IMG/VR virus record: IMGVR_UViG_3300043395_000565
Location: 1-28,118 of that record
From: a virus
DNA length: 28,118 nucleotides
Direction: 5' to 3' (one strand)
Below, piece after piece: positions 21,454 through 27,503 of this stretch. A model generated the notes under the pieces. The model was not told the DNA's origin. It did no database searches and was given only the letters and a program-made list of their open reading frames with translations. A program made the translations under genes and the position numbers. Numbering within the stretch: the first letter of the stretch is position 1; each line of letters opens with the position of its first letter.

Positions 21454-23162
21454 TAGTGTGTGTCCTTCCATGTCTTTCCCACCTTGTATTCCCCAGACAA
21501 AGGACACCTTAAATTAAAGATGTCTTTAGTTTCAGCTATGCTTTTCACAGCAAGCTTTCCCACAACATCAGCCCATTCTGGCTTTGTTTCAATCTGCCAT
21601 TCGTCATGGACATTGGCACAAAAGCCAAAGGGAATACGGTGTTTCCTAAGCTGTTGGTCTAGCAGCACTAAGGCTTGCTTCATAACAATCGCCCCTGCGC
21701 CTTGAAGTAGGCTATTAAGTGCTGCGTGTTCGGAGCGTACCCATATCTTTCTACCATCAAGCCCCGGTACATAGCCCTTGCTTGCATACTTGGCAACTTG
21801 AATGCGTAAAGCCTTGAGCGAGGGAGTGCTTTCAAGAAAGGCATGAATAAGTTGCTGTCCCTTCTTAGCATCACCACCAGCAACACTCCCAATCTTAGAT
21901 GGGCCAGCCCCATAGAGGAACGCATAGATGAATGTTTTTGCTTGATCCCTTGTCTGTAGTCCTGCCGCTTTCTGGTTGACAGTGTGTACGTCTGTCCCGT
22001 CTTTCGAGCTGCCTTCTGTAACCGTCTTGACATAGCCTTCATCCTTCATATAATGAGCCAACATCCTAAGCTCTAGCCCAGAAGCGTCAGCACCAACAAG
22101 AACATTCCCCTCATCCACAGTCCAAAGCTCACGACACTCCTTTCCATAGGGGCTCCCTGAGTTGGGAACCTGTGCCATGTTTGGGCTGCTGTGTGTCATG
22201 CGTCCTGTCACAGCACCATTGGTGATGACACTACCATGAACACGCCCATTTACACCCACTTCCTCAAGCCAGCTTCCTACCTGAGCTACACGCTTTTGCA
22301 GCATTAAATATTCAGAGAGCAGCTTAGCCTCTGGAAGAGCAATGTTTTCTAACACCTTCTCATCAACAATGATGGAGCCCTTGTCTGTCTTCTTTGTAAA
22401 CTTAACACCAAGAGAAGCAAGCCTATCAGCAATTTGTTGACGAGAGCCAGGGTTGAAAATAATTTCTTTGTCCTTGAGAGGCTTGCCTGTTTTCTCAGAC
22501 ACTCGCTTCTCAATAATGGGAGGAAACACTTTCTGTAGCTGGCTCTCAATGTCTCCCATCTTTCCTTGTAGCTCAGCAAGCAATCCTTGAGCCTTGGGTA
22601 TATCAAGCCTAAAGCCATGCTCCTTTTGTTTCTGAATAATAATTGCCACCTCATGTTCAAGCTCTATGCTCTTGAGAGAGAAGTCTTTTAACAAACCAAT
22701 GAGGTGTTTGTGCAGATCAACTAACAAAGAAACATCCTGCTCACAATAGGGAAAGAGAAGCTCTAGGTCTGGGGTGTCCCAACAATCTAGGTTACTAGGT
22801 AGTAACCCGTCTTGTGCATACTTGTCAAAGAACACTTGTGGGTAGTCAATCTTTTTGTTCCCAAGCCTCTTCCCCCATGCCTCTAAACTGTGACCTCCCT
22901 CTAAGCTTGGATTGTAAAGCCTTGACAGTATCAATGTATCTATCGCTTTCTTCGCTGAAATCCTCACTCCCCAGCAAGTTCTTAGCACCACTCCATCGAA
23001 TCCGATTAAGTTGTGTCCTATCACTTTGTCTGATTTTTCTACTAATGTAGTTAGTGTACTTGCTTCTGTATGACATACCATTCCATTCTTCTCATCCCAA
23101 GTGTAGCAACACCATATCTTGTCATGTTTTTTGTTTGTCTCGATATCGAGATAGAGGTTCAC
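21453..23162 (-). CDS. DNA polymerase, family A (T7/Pol I type) with 3'-5' exonuclease
   Basis: 569 residues, shorter than T7 gp5 (704). Proofreading domain: D6-I-E8 (LDIET), HNLIGFD56, YCEQD143. Polymerase: TGRMTHSSPNMAQVP (319-333), motif A D359ASGLELRMLAH, motif B R405-DQAK-TFIY413AFLY-G, motif C VH519DE. Tyr 413 occupies the position of E. coli Phe762 (T7 Tyr526), a state associated with lytic phages and low discrimination against dideoxynucleotides. The start is GTG 23162 in a GTGA overlap with the DUF6378-like gene, with GGAG 6 nt upstream. An intact palindrome copy lies inside the gene (22791-22806). Confidence 0.96.
   Translation of the reverse strand: MNLYLDIETNKKHDKIWCCYTWDEKNGMVCHTEASTLTTLVEKSDKVIGHNLIGFDGVVLRTCWGVRISAKKAIDTLILSRLYNPSLEGGHSLEAWGKRLGNKKIDYPQVFFDKYAQDGLLPSNLDCWDTPDLELLFPYCEQDVSLLVDLHKHLIGLLKDFSLKSIELEHEVAIIIQKQKEHGFRLDIPKAQGLLAELQGKMGDIESQLQKVFPPIIEKRVSEKTGKPLKDKEIIFNPGSRQQIADRLASLGVKFTKKTDKGSIIVDEKVLENIALPEAKLLSEYLMLQKRVAQVGSWLEEVGVNGRVHGSVITNGAVTGRMTHSSPNMAQVPNSGSPYGKECRELWTVDEGNVLVGADASGLELRMLAHYMKDEGYVKTVTEGSSKDGTDVHTVNQKAAGLQTRDQAKTFIYAFLYGAGPSKIGSVAGGDAKKGQQLIHAFLESTPSLKALRIQVAKYASKGYVPGLDGRKIWVRSEHAALNSLLQGAGAIVMKQALVLLDQQLRKHRIPFGFCANVHDEWQIETKPEWADVVGKLAVKSIAETKDIFNLRCPLSGEYKVGKTWKDTH
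22027..22054 (+). promoter_or_regulatory. Consensus-like promoter antisense to DNA polymerase (uncertain)
   Basis: On the + strand TTGACA (22027-22032), a 16-bp spacer, TATAAT (22049-22054): all twelve consensus positions, with a slightly short spacer. It points against the replication operon and heads no + strand gene. It may be a chance result of codon choice. Confidence 0.3.
22791..22806. repeat. Palindrome GTTACTAGGTAGTAAC, copy 5 (intragenic)
   Basis: Both 7-bp arms are perfect, and one extra G/C pair (22790, 22807) extends the palindrome. It lies inside the DNA polymerase gene, where codon use must have been adapted to keep it. Confidence 0.9.
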
Positions 23163-23482
23163 TTTTTCTCCAACTGTTTCACCACAAGAGTGGCATACCC
23201 AGAGATGTCATGCCACGAATCGTCATAATAAAAGTCACCAGACAAGATGCGCCCAAGCTTATTGGCAATCATGTGCAAGCTCTCCTGCATGAATGGCTCC
23301 ATCTTATACCAATTCTTGCTGCGTACAAAGACAGTTTTGATGTCTTGTGACACACCTGCTACATCACGATAGTCTCCATATTTCTCAGCCCGTTTCTCTA
23401 ATGTTTCTTCCACATCTGGGTGGTCTTCTTCATTAGCCTTCACTAAGTTGTGCATATATTGTTCCAATAAATAGTTGTCCAT
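23159..23482 (-). CDS. DUF6378-like protein
   Basis: 107 residues. TLEKRAEKYGDYRDVAGVSQ, then a WYKMEPFMQESLHMIANKLG stretch and GDFYYDDSWHDISGYATLV, match the pattern I know as DUF6378 (R--KYGDY--VA ... Q-SLHMIA-KL-RIL-GD ... DSW-DI-GYA). Its helical layout with conserved acidic residues recalls MazG-like nucleotide pyrophosphohydrolases, but no activity is established. It overlaps the polymerase start (GTGA), implying co-translation with polymerase. A perfect -10 hexamer lies just before its ATG. Confidence 0.8.
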   Translation of the reverse strand: MDNYLLEQYMHNLVKANEEDHPDVEETLEKRAEKYGDYRDVAGVSQDIKTVFVRSKNWYKMEPFMQESLHMIANKLGRILSGDFYYDDSWHDISGYATLVVKQLEKK

Positions 23483-23484
23483 AT

Positions 23485-23512
23485 ATTATACCTTCATTGC
23501 TTCAATTGTCAA
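23485..23512 (-). promoter_or_regulatory. Consensus promoter P3 upstream of DUF6378-like gene and DNA polymerase
   Basis: On the - strand TTGACA (23512-23507), a 16-bp spacer, TATAAT (23490-23485). All twelve positions match. The start would fall near 23478, inside the first codons of the next gene, so a transcript would be leaderless or serve only the polymerase downstream. It sits inside the end of the 47-residue gene. No palindrome adjoins it. Confidence 0.45.
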
Positions 23513-23629
23513 TCCAACCCACTCACGCTTGTCTGGGTAATAGCAGGGGCCGTCCTTGCGGTGGACAATCCCTAGCGTAGTCAGGTCGCCACATACGCAC
23601 ATCCAATCAGGGTTGAATTCGTTTGTCAT
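23486..23629 (-). CDS. Small Cys-containing protein
   Basis: 47 residues, found by hand translation: MTNEFNPDWMCVCGDLTTLG, then IVHRKDGPCYYPDKREWVGL and TIEAMKV. CVCG plus a later Cys could bind zinc or form a disulphide. Its ATG overlaps the next gene's TGA (ATGA with the gene at 23626). The EWVGLT segment also occurs in the neighbouring 67-residue protein, and its end VGLTIEAMK resembles that of the 48-residue membrane protein. Function unknown. Confidence 0.65.
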   Translation of the reverse strand: MTNEFNPDWMCVCGDLTTLGIVHRKDGPCYYPDKREWVGLTIEAMKV

Positions 23630-23829
23630 GTGTTCTTCTCCTTGAGTTTGGCTTCGATGTCTCTAGCAAACGCTAGGTCAATAACATTGTCAGCGCCTTC
23701 TGCCCATATTTCCTCATCCGTCAGCCCAACCCATTCATGTTTCTTTGCAGATTCAAATGCTTCTTCAGCGCGTTGGATACGGGCTTGTCGCTTGGCAATA
23801 GCTTCAAATTCTTCGTCTTCTGGTGTCAT
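23626..23829 (-). CDS. Small acidic helical protein with EWVGLT motif
   Basis: 67 residues: MTPEDEEFEAIAKRQARIQR, then AEEAFESAKKHEWVGLTDEE and a helical end. The (K/R)-x-EWVGLTDEE segment is a familiar short motif in small phage proteins of unknown role. It is coupled by ATGA to the genes on both sides. Mostly helical and charged; no enzymatic motif. Confidence 0.7.
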   Translation of the reverse strand: MTPEDEEFEAIAKRQARIQRAEEAFESAKKHEWVGLTDEEIWAEGADNVIDLAFARDIEAKLKEKNT

Positions 23830-24167
23830 TTGCTTGTCCTTTTGTGAATATACGCCAGCAGTTTACGTAGGTAGTCTGCTTCGCTATAGTCCATACAGAT
23901 ATAGTTATCTTGCATGGTACTACTATATGATGGGAAGTACGCAATGTATCCGTTACCTGTGTCTGTGATTTCGCACAGCGTATCAACCCCAGGAGTATAA
24001 CCACCGCCTGCTTTTAGAACATAGCTGTCATCGCTGTCATTATCAATGATGCGCTCAACAATACCATCTTCTTCAAACACCTCACCATTCTCTGCAATCA
24101 AGTCTTTTACCTGCGCCGTTAGCTTGTTAAGCTGATCTAAAAGTCCATCATAAATCTCTGGTGTCAT
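23826..24167 (-). CDS. Hypothetical acidic protein
   Basis: 113 residues. A helical N-terminus (EIYDGLLDQLNKLTAQVKDL) is followed by an Asp/Glu-rich stretch (EDGIVERIIDNDSDDSYVLK), a Gly-rich turn (AGGGYTPGVD) and a C-terminal helix (YSEADYLRKLLAYIHKR). It is coupled by ATGA at both ends. Acidic early phage proteins often act as DNA mimics or inhibitors of host proteins, but that is speculation here. I recognise no family. Confidence 0.65.
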   Translation of the reverse strand: MTPEIYDGLLDQLNKLTAQVKDLIAENGEVFEEDGIVERIIDNDSDDSYVLKAGGGYTPGVDTLCEITDTGNGYIAYFPSYSSTMQDNYICMDYSEADYLRKLLAYIHKRTSK

Positions 24168-24310
24168 TTCATTGCCTCCATCGTGAGTCCAACATTGCCA
24201 ATAGAATAGCCAACAAAAGCAATCCCCAAGCCAATGTTCCCACTACGTATAAGATCAAGAGCAACAACAGCATACACCACTCCTATTGCCGCAATAAGCC
24301 AGCCACTCAT
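24164..24310 (-). CDS. Small two-segment membrane protein
   Basis: 48 residues, found by hand translation: MSGWLIAAIGVVYAVVALDL (first membrane segment), then IRSGNIGLGIAFVGYSIGNV (second) and GLTMEAMK. Small proteins of this shape (GWLIA-IGV-YA-VA-DL ... GLGIAF-GY--GN-GL) occur in other phages. It could help membrane attachment of replication or act in exclusion; no evidence decides. It is coupled by ATGA on both sides. Confidence 0.7.
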   Translation of the reverse strand: MSGWLIAAIGVVYAVVALDLIRSGNIGLGIAFVGYSIGNVGLTMEAMK

Positions 24311-24429
24311 ATTTCTTTTTCCTTTGCTTCTTTCTTTCTGTTCCTATGTTTCCCTGCGTTTCTCTTTGGCCTTGATAACAAGGCAAGAACAACAGGGTTA
24401 CGCCTCTTCTTTTTTTTCTTCTTCGCCAT
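24307..24429 (-). CDS. Small, very basic protein
   Basis: 40 residues, found by hand translation: MAKKKKKKRRNPVVLALLSR, then PKRNAGKHRNRKKEAKEKEI. About half the residues are Lys or Arg, and NPVVLALL is a short hydrophobic core. Its ATGA end is coupled to the membrane protein gene, and its first 23 nt or more lie within the end of the gene at 24398. The start codes for a long lysine run over a purine tract. Such proteins usually bind nucleic acid. Function unknown. Confidence 0.6.
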   Translation of the reverse strand: MAKKKKKKRRNPVVLALLSRPKRNAGKHRNRKKEAKEKEI

Positions 24430-24589
24430 AATTGGGGTGTAGCTTCTCAGCTTCTTTAACGCCATTCATTATCGCAGTGACAATGCCATAGCGTGTAAGT
24501 GCATCAAGCTCTTCCTTAGAAAAATTAAACTGGAGGACAGCACTACCATCCTCATTCTCTTGAATTAAAACCACCTCTGATGTAGTCAT
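24398..24589 (-). CDS. Hypothetical small protein
   Basis: 63 residues: MTTSEVVLIQENEDGSAVLQ, then FNFSKEELDALTRYGIVTAI and an acidic, lysine-rich tail. SAVLQFNFSKEELDALTRYGI looks like a compact strand-helix fold seen in small phage proteins with the FNFS-EE motif. It is coupled by ATGA to the gene before it and overlaps the start of the very basic protein gene by 32 nt. Confidence 0.65.
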   Translation of the reverse strand: MTTSEVVLIQENEDGSAVLQFNFSKEELDALTRYGIVTAIMNGVKEAEKLHPNYGEEEKKEEA

Positions 24590-24810
24590 TCATCTTCTCC
24601 TGTTGAATACCATGACAAAGCAAGAGTTAGTGCCTCTCGCATCTCTTTAATTTGCTTGATGTCTTCCTTCTTGTCTGTAGAAAAGACAGCCACCCACCCT
24701 GGAGTTTTCTTCTTGTGCTGTTCCAAATACATCCCCAAGGTGTGTACGCTATCCTTCAAAGAAGCAGCAACAATTTTAGGAACCTGCTCATCATCTATGT
24801 CAACTAACAT
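24586..24810 (-). CDS. Hypothetical protein
   Basis: 74 residues from ATG 24810, chosen over a TTG at 24837 and two earlier ATGs because GGAG lies 7 nt upstream and the overlap with the previous gene is then only 11 nt. The sequence MLVDIDDEQVPKIVAASLKD, then a helix-rich body with LTLALSWYSTGEDE at the end. DDEQV-KIV--SLK- and AL--AL-WYS are patterns of small helical phage proteins. Function unknown. Confidence 0.65.
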   Translation of the reverse strand: MLVDIDDEQVPKIVAASLKDSVHTLGMYLEQHKKKTPGWVAVFSTDKKEDIKQIKEMREALTLALSWYSTGEDE

Positions 24811-24964
24811 CTTCATCTCCATCAGGTGGGCTATCAAACCCTACAGCATATTCATCTCGTAGCTCGTCCCTCTTCAGTTCAAGCCACTCGTAATAATAAC
24901 ACTCACCAAACTCCCAATTCAATGAGCATTTCTCAGGGAACATACAATTTTTACACTTGCTCAT
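24800..24964 (-). CDS. Small Cys-rich, probably zinc-binding protein
   Basis: 54 residues, found by hand translation: MSKCKNCMFPEKCSLNWEFG, then ECYYYEWLELKRDELRDEYA and an acidic tail. Cys 4, 7, 13 and 22 (CxxC-x5-C-x8-C) could hold one zinc ion or disulphides. ATGA overlap with the end of the primase-helicase gene places it in the same translation unit. Function unknown; a DNA- or protein-binding partner of the replisome is possible. Confidence 0.7.
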   Translation of the reverse strand: MSKCKNCMFPEKCSLNWEFGECYYYEWLELKRDELRDEYAVGFDSPPDGDEDVS

Positions 24965-26574
24965 AGCTTTTCCTCCTCAAGCTCAGACATTCTACCAGTT
25001 TCCCTAGAGTATAACAGAGAACAAGCTGGCCCTGTCAAGCCACTAAACCTGTTCTTTAACACCCTCACCTTGGTGGTGTTACGCTCTGTCTCATCCTCTG
25101 CCTGTCCATTGCGCTCAAGACCAATCACCATGTCACTAAGCTGAGCAATGGCTCCACTTCCCCTAAGCTGGGCAAGGCTAGTGACAGCCCCCTCCTCATG
25201 TCCCTTGCTTTCAGGACGCTTGAGGTGGGAGACAATGATGAGGCTGATGCCAGTGTTCTGCACCAATGTACGCAAGGAAGTCATCACACTATCCAAAGCT
25301 TTTCGCTCATCTCCATTACTCTGGGCTGAAACAACAATTGAAACGTGATCAAGGAACACATAGCCACAACCAAAAGCACGAGCAAACTCTTCAGTGCGAC
25401 TGACAATGTTTTCAATGTTGGTGGAACCAAAATGGTCAAACATATACACACGGTCAGTGCCAAGTGTAGCATCAAAAGCATCTCTCTTTTCCTGTTCTGT
25501 TGCCTCTACATCTGGCAAATGCAAAGGCTTGTTAGCAGCAAGGCTCATCAAGCTCAAGCCAGTTTTACGCACACTCTCCTCAAGGAACATCAAGCCAATG
25601 TTCTCCTCTGTCTTGCACAAGATGTTCCAGATAATTTCCCTCAAGAACTGACTCTTGCCTAGCCCTGAGCCTGCTGTGACAGTGACAAGTTCTCCCTTGC
25701 GTATGCCATAGGTGAGCTTGTTCAGCCCCATGAATGGGTAGGCCACCTCAGCCTTGTCAAGAGGGCGACTAACATCTTCCCACAGGGAGGAGCCAGCAAC
25801 AATGCCATCAGGCATATACCTCTCTGCTGCCCACCAGCGGTCAATGAATTCCTTCTCCTTACCAGCTAAGAGCCAATCACACCCATCCTTAAAGCCCTCA
25901 GTGGGCTTGAACACCTTTGCCTTGGAGCCGAACAAAGCAGCCACCTGAGAGGAAGCTTGCTGTCCGGGCTCATCACTGTCAAAGCAAACCACAATGTTCT
26001 CAAAGCTGTTGAGCCACTCGTAAGCAGCCTTGCAATCTTTGACAGCCCCTGCTGCACCACTCTTGATGGAGACAACAGGCCACTTGCTGCCAAGCATTTG
26101 GAAGACAGCCAGAGCATCATACTCCCCCTCCACAATGGTGACATACTTGCCTCCCTTGGTGAACTTGTTCTGTCCAAACAAGCCTGTCTCTTTCCAATCT
26201 CCCTCAATAAAAAACTTCTTCTCTGCCACCATGCGTTTCTTGACAGCAACAATCTTGCCTTGCTGGTTGTGGTAGGGAAACCACACAGCTTTTGTACCAT
26301 CAGCAACCACCCCAAAGTGGTCACAGGTGGACATTGTTATGCGTCTAGAGCCAATGCTTGGGGTTGGTAGGGCTAAATAAGCCGCAGCAAGGGCATTTAT
26401 AGCCTCTACAGGCGTTTCTTTTTTGGTATGTAAGGGGGTGGTAGCCATGTGGGTGGAAACAGGCGGGGTGTAGGTATCACAAGCAAAGCATTTGGTGCTT
26501 CCATCCTCGTTAAGGGACAGGCCATCTGAGCTCTCACAAGCTGTGCATGGGAGGTGGGTTTTAACAAAAGCCAT
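24961..26574 (-). CDS. Primase-helicase (T7 gp4-like, TOPRIM plus DnaB/RecA-type helicase)
   Basis: 537 residues, close to T7 gp4 (566). Zinc ribbon C10xxC13...C29xxC32; TOPRIM with VE149GEYDALA and FD199SD201EPG; helicase with Walker A AGSGLGKS (301-308), LEES (331-334), Walker B FLD409H, sensor SH450LKRP and the arginine-finger region LRGSGAIAQLSD (470-481). It would unwind DNA 5'-3' and prime the lagging strand with the polymerase encoded nearby. It starts in a TAATG overlap with the gene at 26574-26738, in the same early transcript driven by promoter P2. Confidence 0.96.
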   Translation of the reverse strand: MAFVKTHLPCTACESSDGLSLNEDGSTKCFACDTYTPPVSTHMATTPLHTKKETPVEAINALAAAYLALPTPSIGSRRITMSTCDHFGVVADGTKAVWFPYHNQQGKIVAVKKRMVAEKKFFIEGDWKETGLFGQNKFTKGGKYVTIVEGEYDALAVFQMLGSKWPVVSIKSGAAGAVKDCKAAYEWLNSFENIVVCFDSDEPGQQASSQVAALFGSKAKVFKPTEGFKDGCDWLLAGKEKEFIDRWWAAERYMPDGIVAGSSLWEDVSRPLDKAEVAYPFMGLNKLTYGIRKGELVTVTAGSGLGKSQFLREIIWNILCKTEENIGLMFLEESVRKTGLSLMSLAANKPLHLPDVEATEQEKRDAFDATLGTDRVYMFDHFGSTNIENIVSRTEEFARAFGCGYVFLDHVSIVVSAQSNGDERKALDSVMTSLRTLVQNTGISLIIVSHLKRPESKGHEEGAVTSLAQLRGSGAIAQLSDMVIGLERNGQAEDETERNTTKVRVLKNRFSGLTGPACSLLYSRETGRMSELEEEKL

Positions 26575-26738
26575 TATGTCTCCAGTTCCTCAAACACACC
26601 ATCAACAAGGGCATGGTTGCTCATGCACCAAGCATCATGGAAAAGCTTTAGAAATTCTGCATACCCAATGGCATTAGCCACATCAACAGCATCTCTAATG
26701 GCAAAGTGGACAAACATCTCTTGTTCTGTATCACTCAT
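26574..26738 (-). CDS. Hypothetical small protein before primase-helicase
   Basis: 54 residues from ATG 26738 (a tandem ATG stands at 26741 and another in-frame ATG at 26765); AAGGAG spacing favours 26738. The body MSDTEQEMFVHFAIRDAVDV, then ANAIGYAEFLKLFHDAWCMS, is helical. Its stop overlaps the primase-helicase ATG (TAATG), so it is likely to set the translation of that gene. Function unknown. Confidence 0.65.
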   Translation of the reverse strand: MSDTEQEMFVHFAIRDAVDVANAIGYAEFLKLFHDAWCMSNHALVDGVFEELET

Positions 26739-26913
26739 CATCTTCTCCTTCTTCTCCTTCCTCATGTTTTAAATCATACCTCTCCTTCACTTCAACGCTG
26801 TCCTTAACAAAGGAAAAGCAAGCGTTACACATATCAAGAAACTCATTAGTAGACCAGAGCCTACGGGTAGCTTCAAAGTCTGAAAGCCTTTCATTACAAC
26901 AAACACATCTCAT
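26731..26913 (-). CDS. Zinc-finger-like small protein, first gene after promoter P2
   Basis: 60 residues: MRCVCCNERLSDFEATRRLW, then STNEFLDMCNACFSFVKDSV and a very acidic tail (EEGEEGEDDE). Cys 3, 5 or 6 with C29xxC32 (DMCNAC) form a probable zinc site; C--C---LS-FEATR ... LD-CN-C is a pattern I know from many podoviruses. AAGGAATACAT precedes the ATG. As the first gene after P2 it is probably expressed early and strongly; the acidic tail suggests a protein or DNA-mimic partner. Confidence 0.75.
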   Translation of the reverse strand: MRCVCCNERLSDFEATRRLWSTNEFLDMCNACFSFVKDSVEVKERYDLKHEEGEEGEDDE

Positions 26914-26919
26914 ATGTAT

Positions 26920-26931
26920 TCCTTATATGTA
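26920..26931. promoter_or_regulatory. Operator-like site A' near promoter P2
   Basis: TCCTTATATGTA, two mismatches from the palindrome TACTTATAAGTA. Its centre is 42 bp from site B' (26962-26973). The 12-mer CTTATATGTATT (26922-26933) is identical to 5842-5853 at promoter P1. Confidence 0.45.
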
Positions 26932-26961
26932 TTATTACTATTATAAGCATCTACTCTTATG

Positions 26962-26973
26962 TACTTATAAGTA
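26962..26973. promoter_or_regulatory. Operator-like site B' of promoter P2
   Basis: TACTTATAAGTA, a perfect 12-bp palindrome directly beside the P2 -10 box and covering the expected start point. Its 10-bp core ACTTATAAGT is the same as at P1. Confidence 0.7.
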
Positions 26974-27002
26974 ATTATATCCACTTTTTATCACATTGTC
27001 AA
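26974..27002 (-). promoter_or_regulatory. Perfect sigma70 promoter P2 for the replication arm
   Basis: On the - strand TTGACA (27002-26997), a 17-bp spacer, TATAAT (26979-26974): twelve of twelve consensus positions with ideal spacing. Transcription should start near 26967, about 54 nt before the gene at 26731-26913. It would drive primase-helicase, polymerase and the rest of the arm. Confidence 0.9.
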
Positions 27003-27053
27003 GCATATAATGTAGACAATGAACAACACTAAGAACCACCAGTTGCTCATGCG

Positions 27054-27069
27054 GTTACTCGCTAGTTAC
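27054..27069. repeat. Palindrome copy 6 (imperfect)
   Basis: GTTACTCGCTAGTTAC, two mismatches from the consensus GTTACTA-NN-TAGTAAC. It includes the stop codon (27066-27068, - strand) of the gene upstream of promoter P2. Confidence 0.5.
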
Positions 27070-27503
27070 CATGAGCTCTGATAGAACACATCAACCACAC
27101 CATTGATGATGTCCTCATCTTGACAGAGGTCTTTCATCATCTCATAGGTGCTGTCAATTTCTCCCCAGTACCACTCGTCAACTTCCGAGCTACCAAAGAA
27201 GAAACCAGCTGTTGGTGGGAGAAGCTCTGGATTTTTGTTAGCCAAAACTTCAAAGCACACATCTCTAAGCTTAACAAGATCGCTGTATTTGACAAAATAT
27301 TCGTCACAGTTGTCTACATTTCCCTGCACATTGCGTACAAACCAGCCATGTATGGCATTGGCTTTCCTCCAATAGCCAAGCTCTAGCTCTATGAGAGACA
27401 CTTTCCTACCTTTGGTGTATTTGTCAAGCTCTTGCCAAGCTTCGTCCTCACGCTCCTTGTACCACATGAAGCGTTTTCCTTTCAAGTACATATCAAGACC
27501 CAT
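27066..27503 (-). CDS. Conserved phage protein of unknown function
   Basis: 145 residues from ATG 27503 (MGLDMYLKGKRF), preferred because AAGGAG lies 6 nt upstream and the longer frame would overlap the previous gene. A tandem ATG stands at 27506. The pattern MGLDMYL-GKR-MWY ... LELGYWRKANAIHGWFVRNV, then NCDEYFVKYSDL ... LLPPTAGFFFGSSEVDEWYW, is a well-conserved protein of many phages with no assigned role. Conserved Trp, His and acidic residues suggest an enzyme or a tight binder. It ends at palindrome copy 6. Confidence 0.85.
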   Translation of the reverse strand: MGLDMYLKGKRFMWYKEREDEAWQELDKYTKGRKVSLIELELGYWRKANAIHGWFVRNVQGNVDNCDEYFVKYSDLVKLRDVCFEVLANKNPELLPPTAGFFFGSSEVDEWYWGEIDSTYEMMKDLCQDEDIINGVVDVFYQSSW

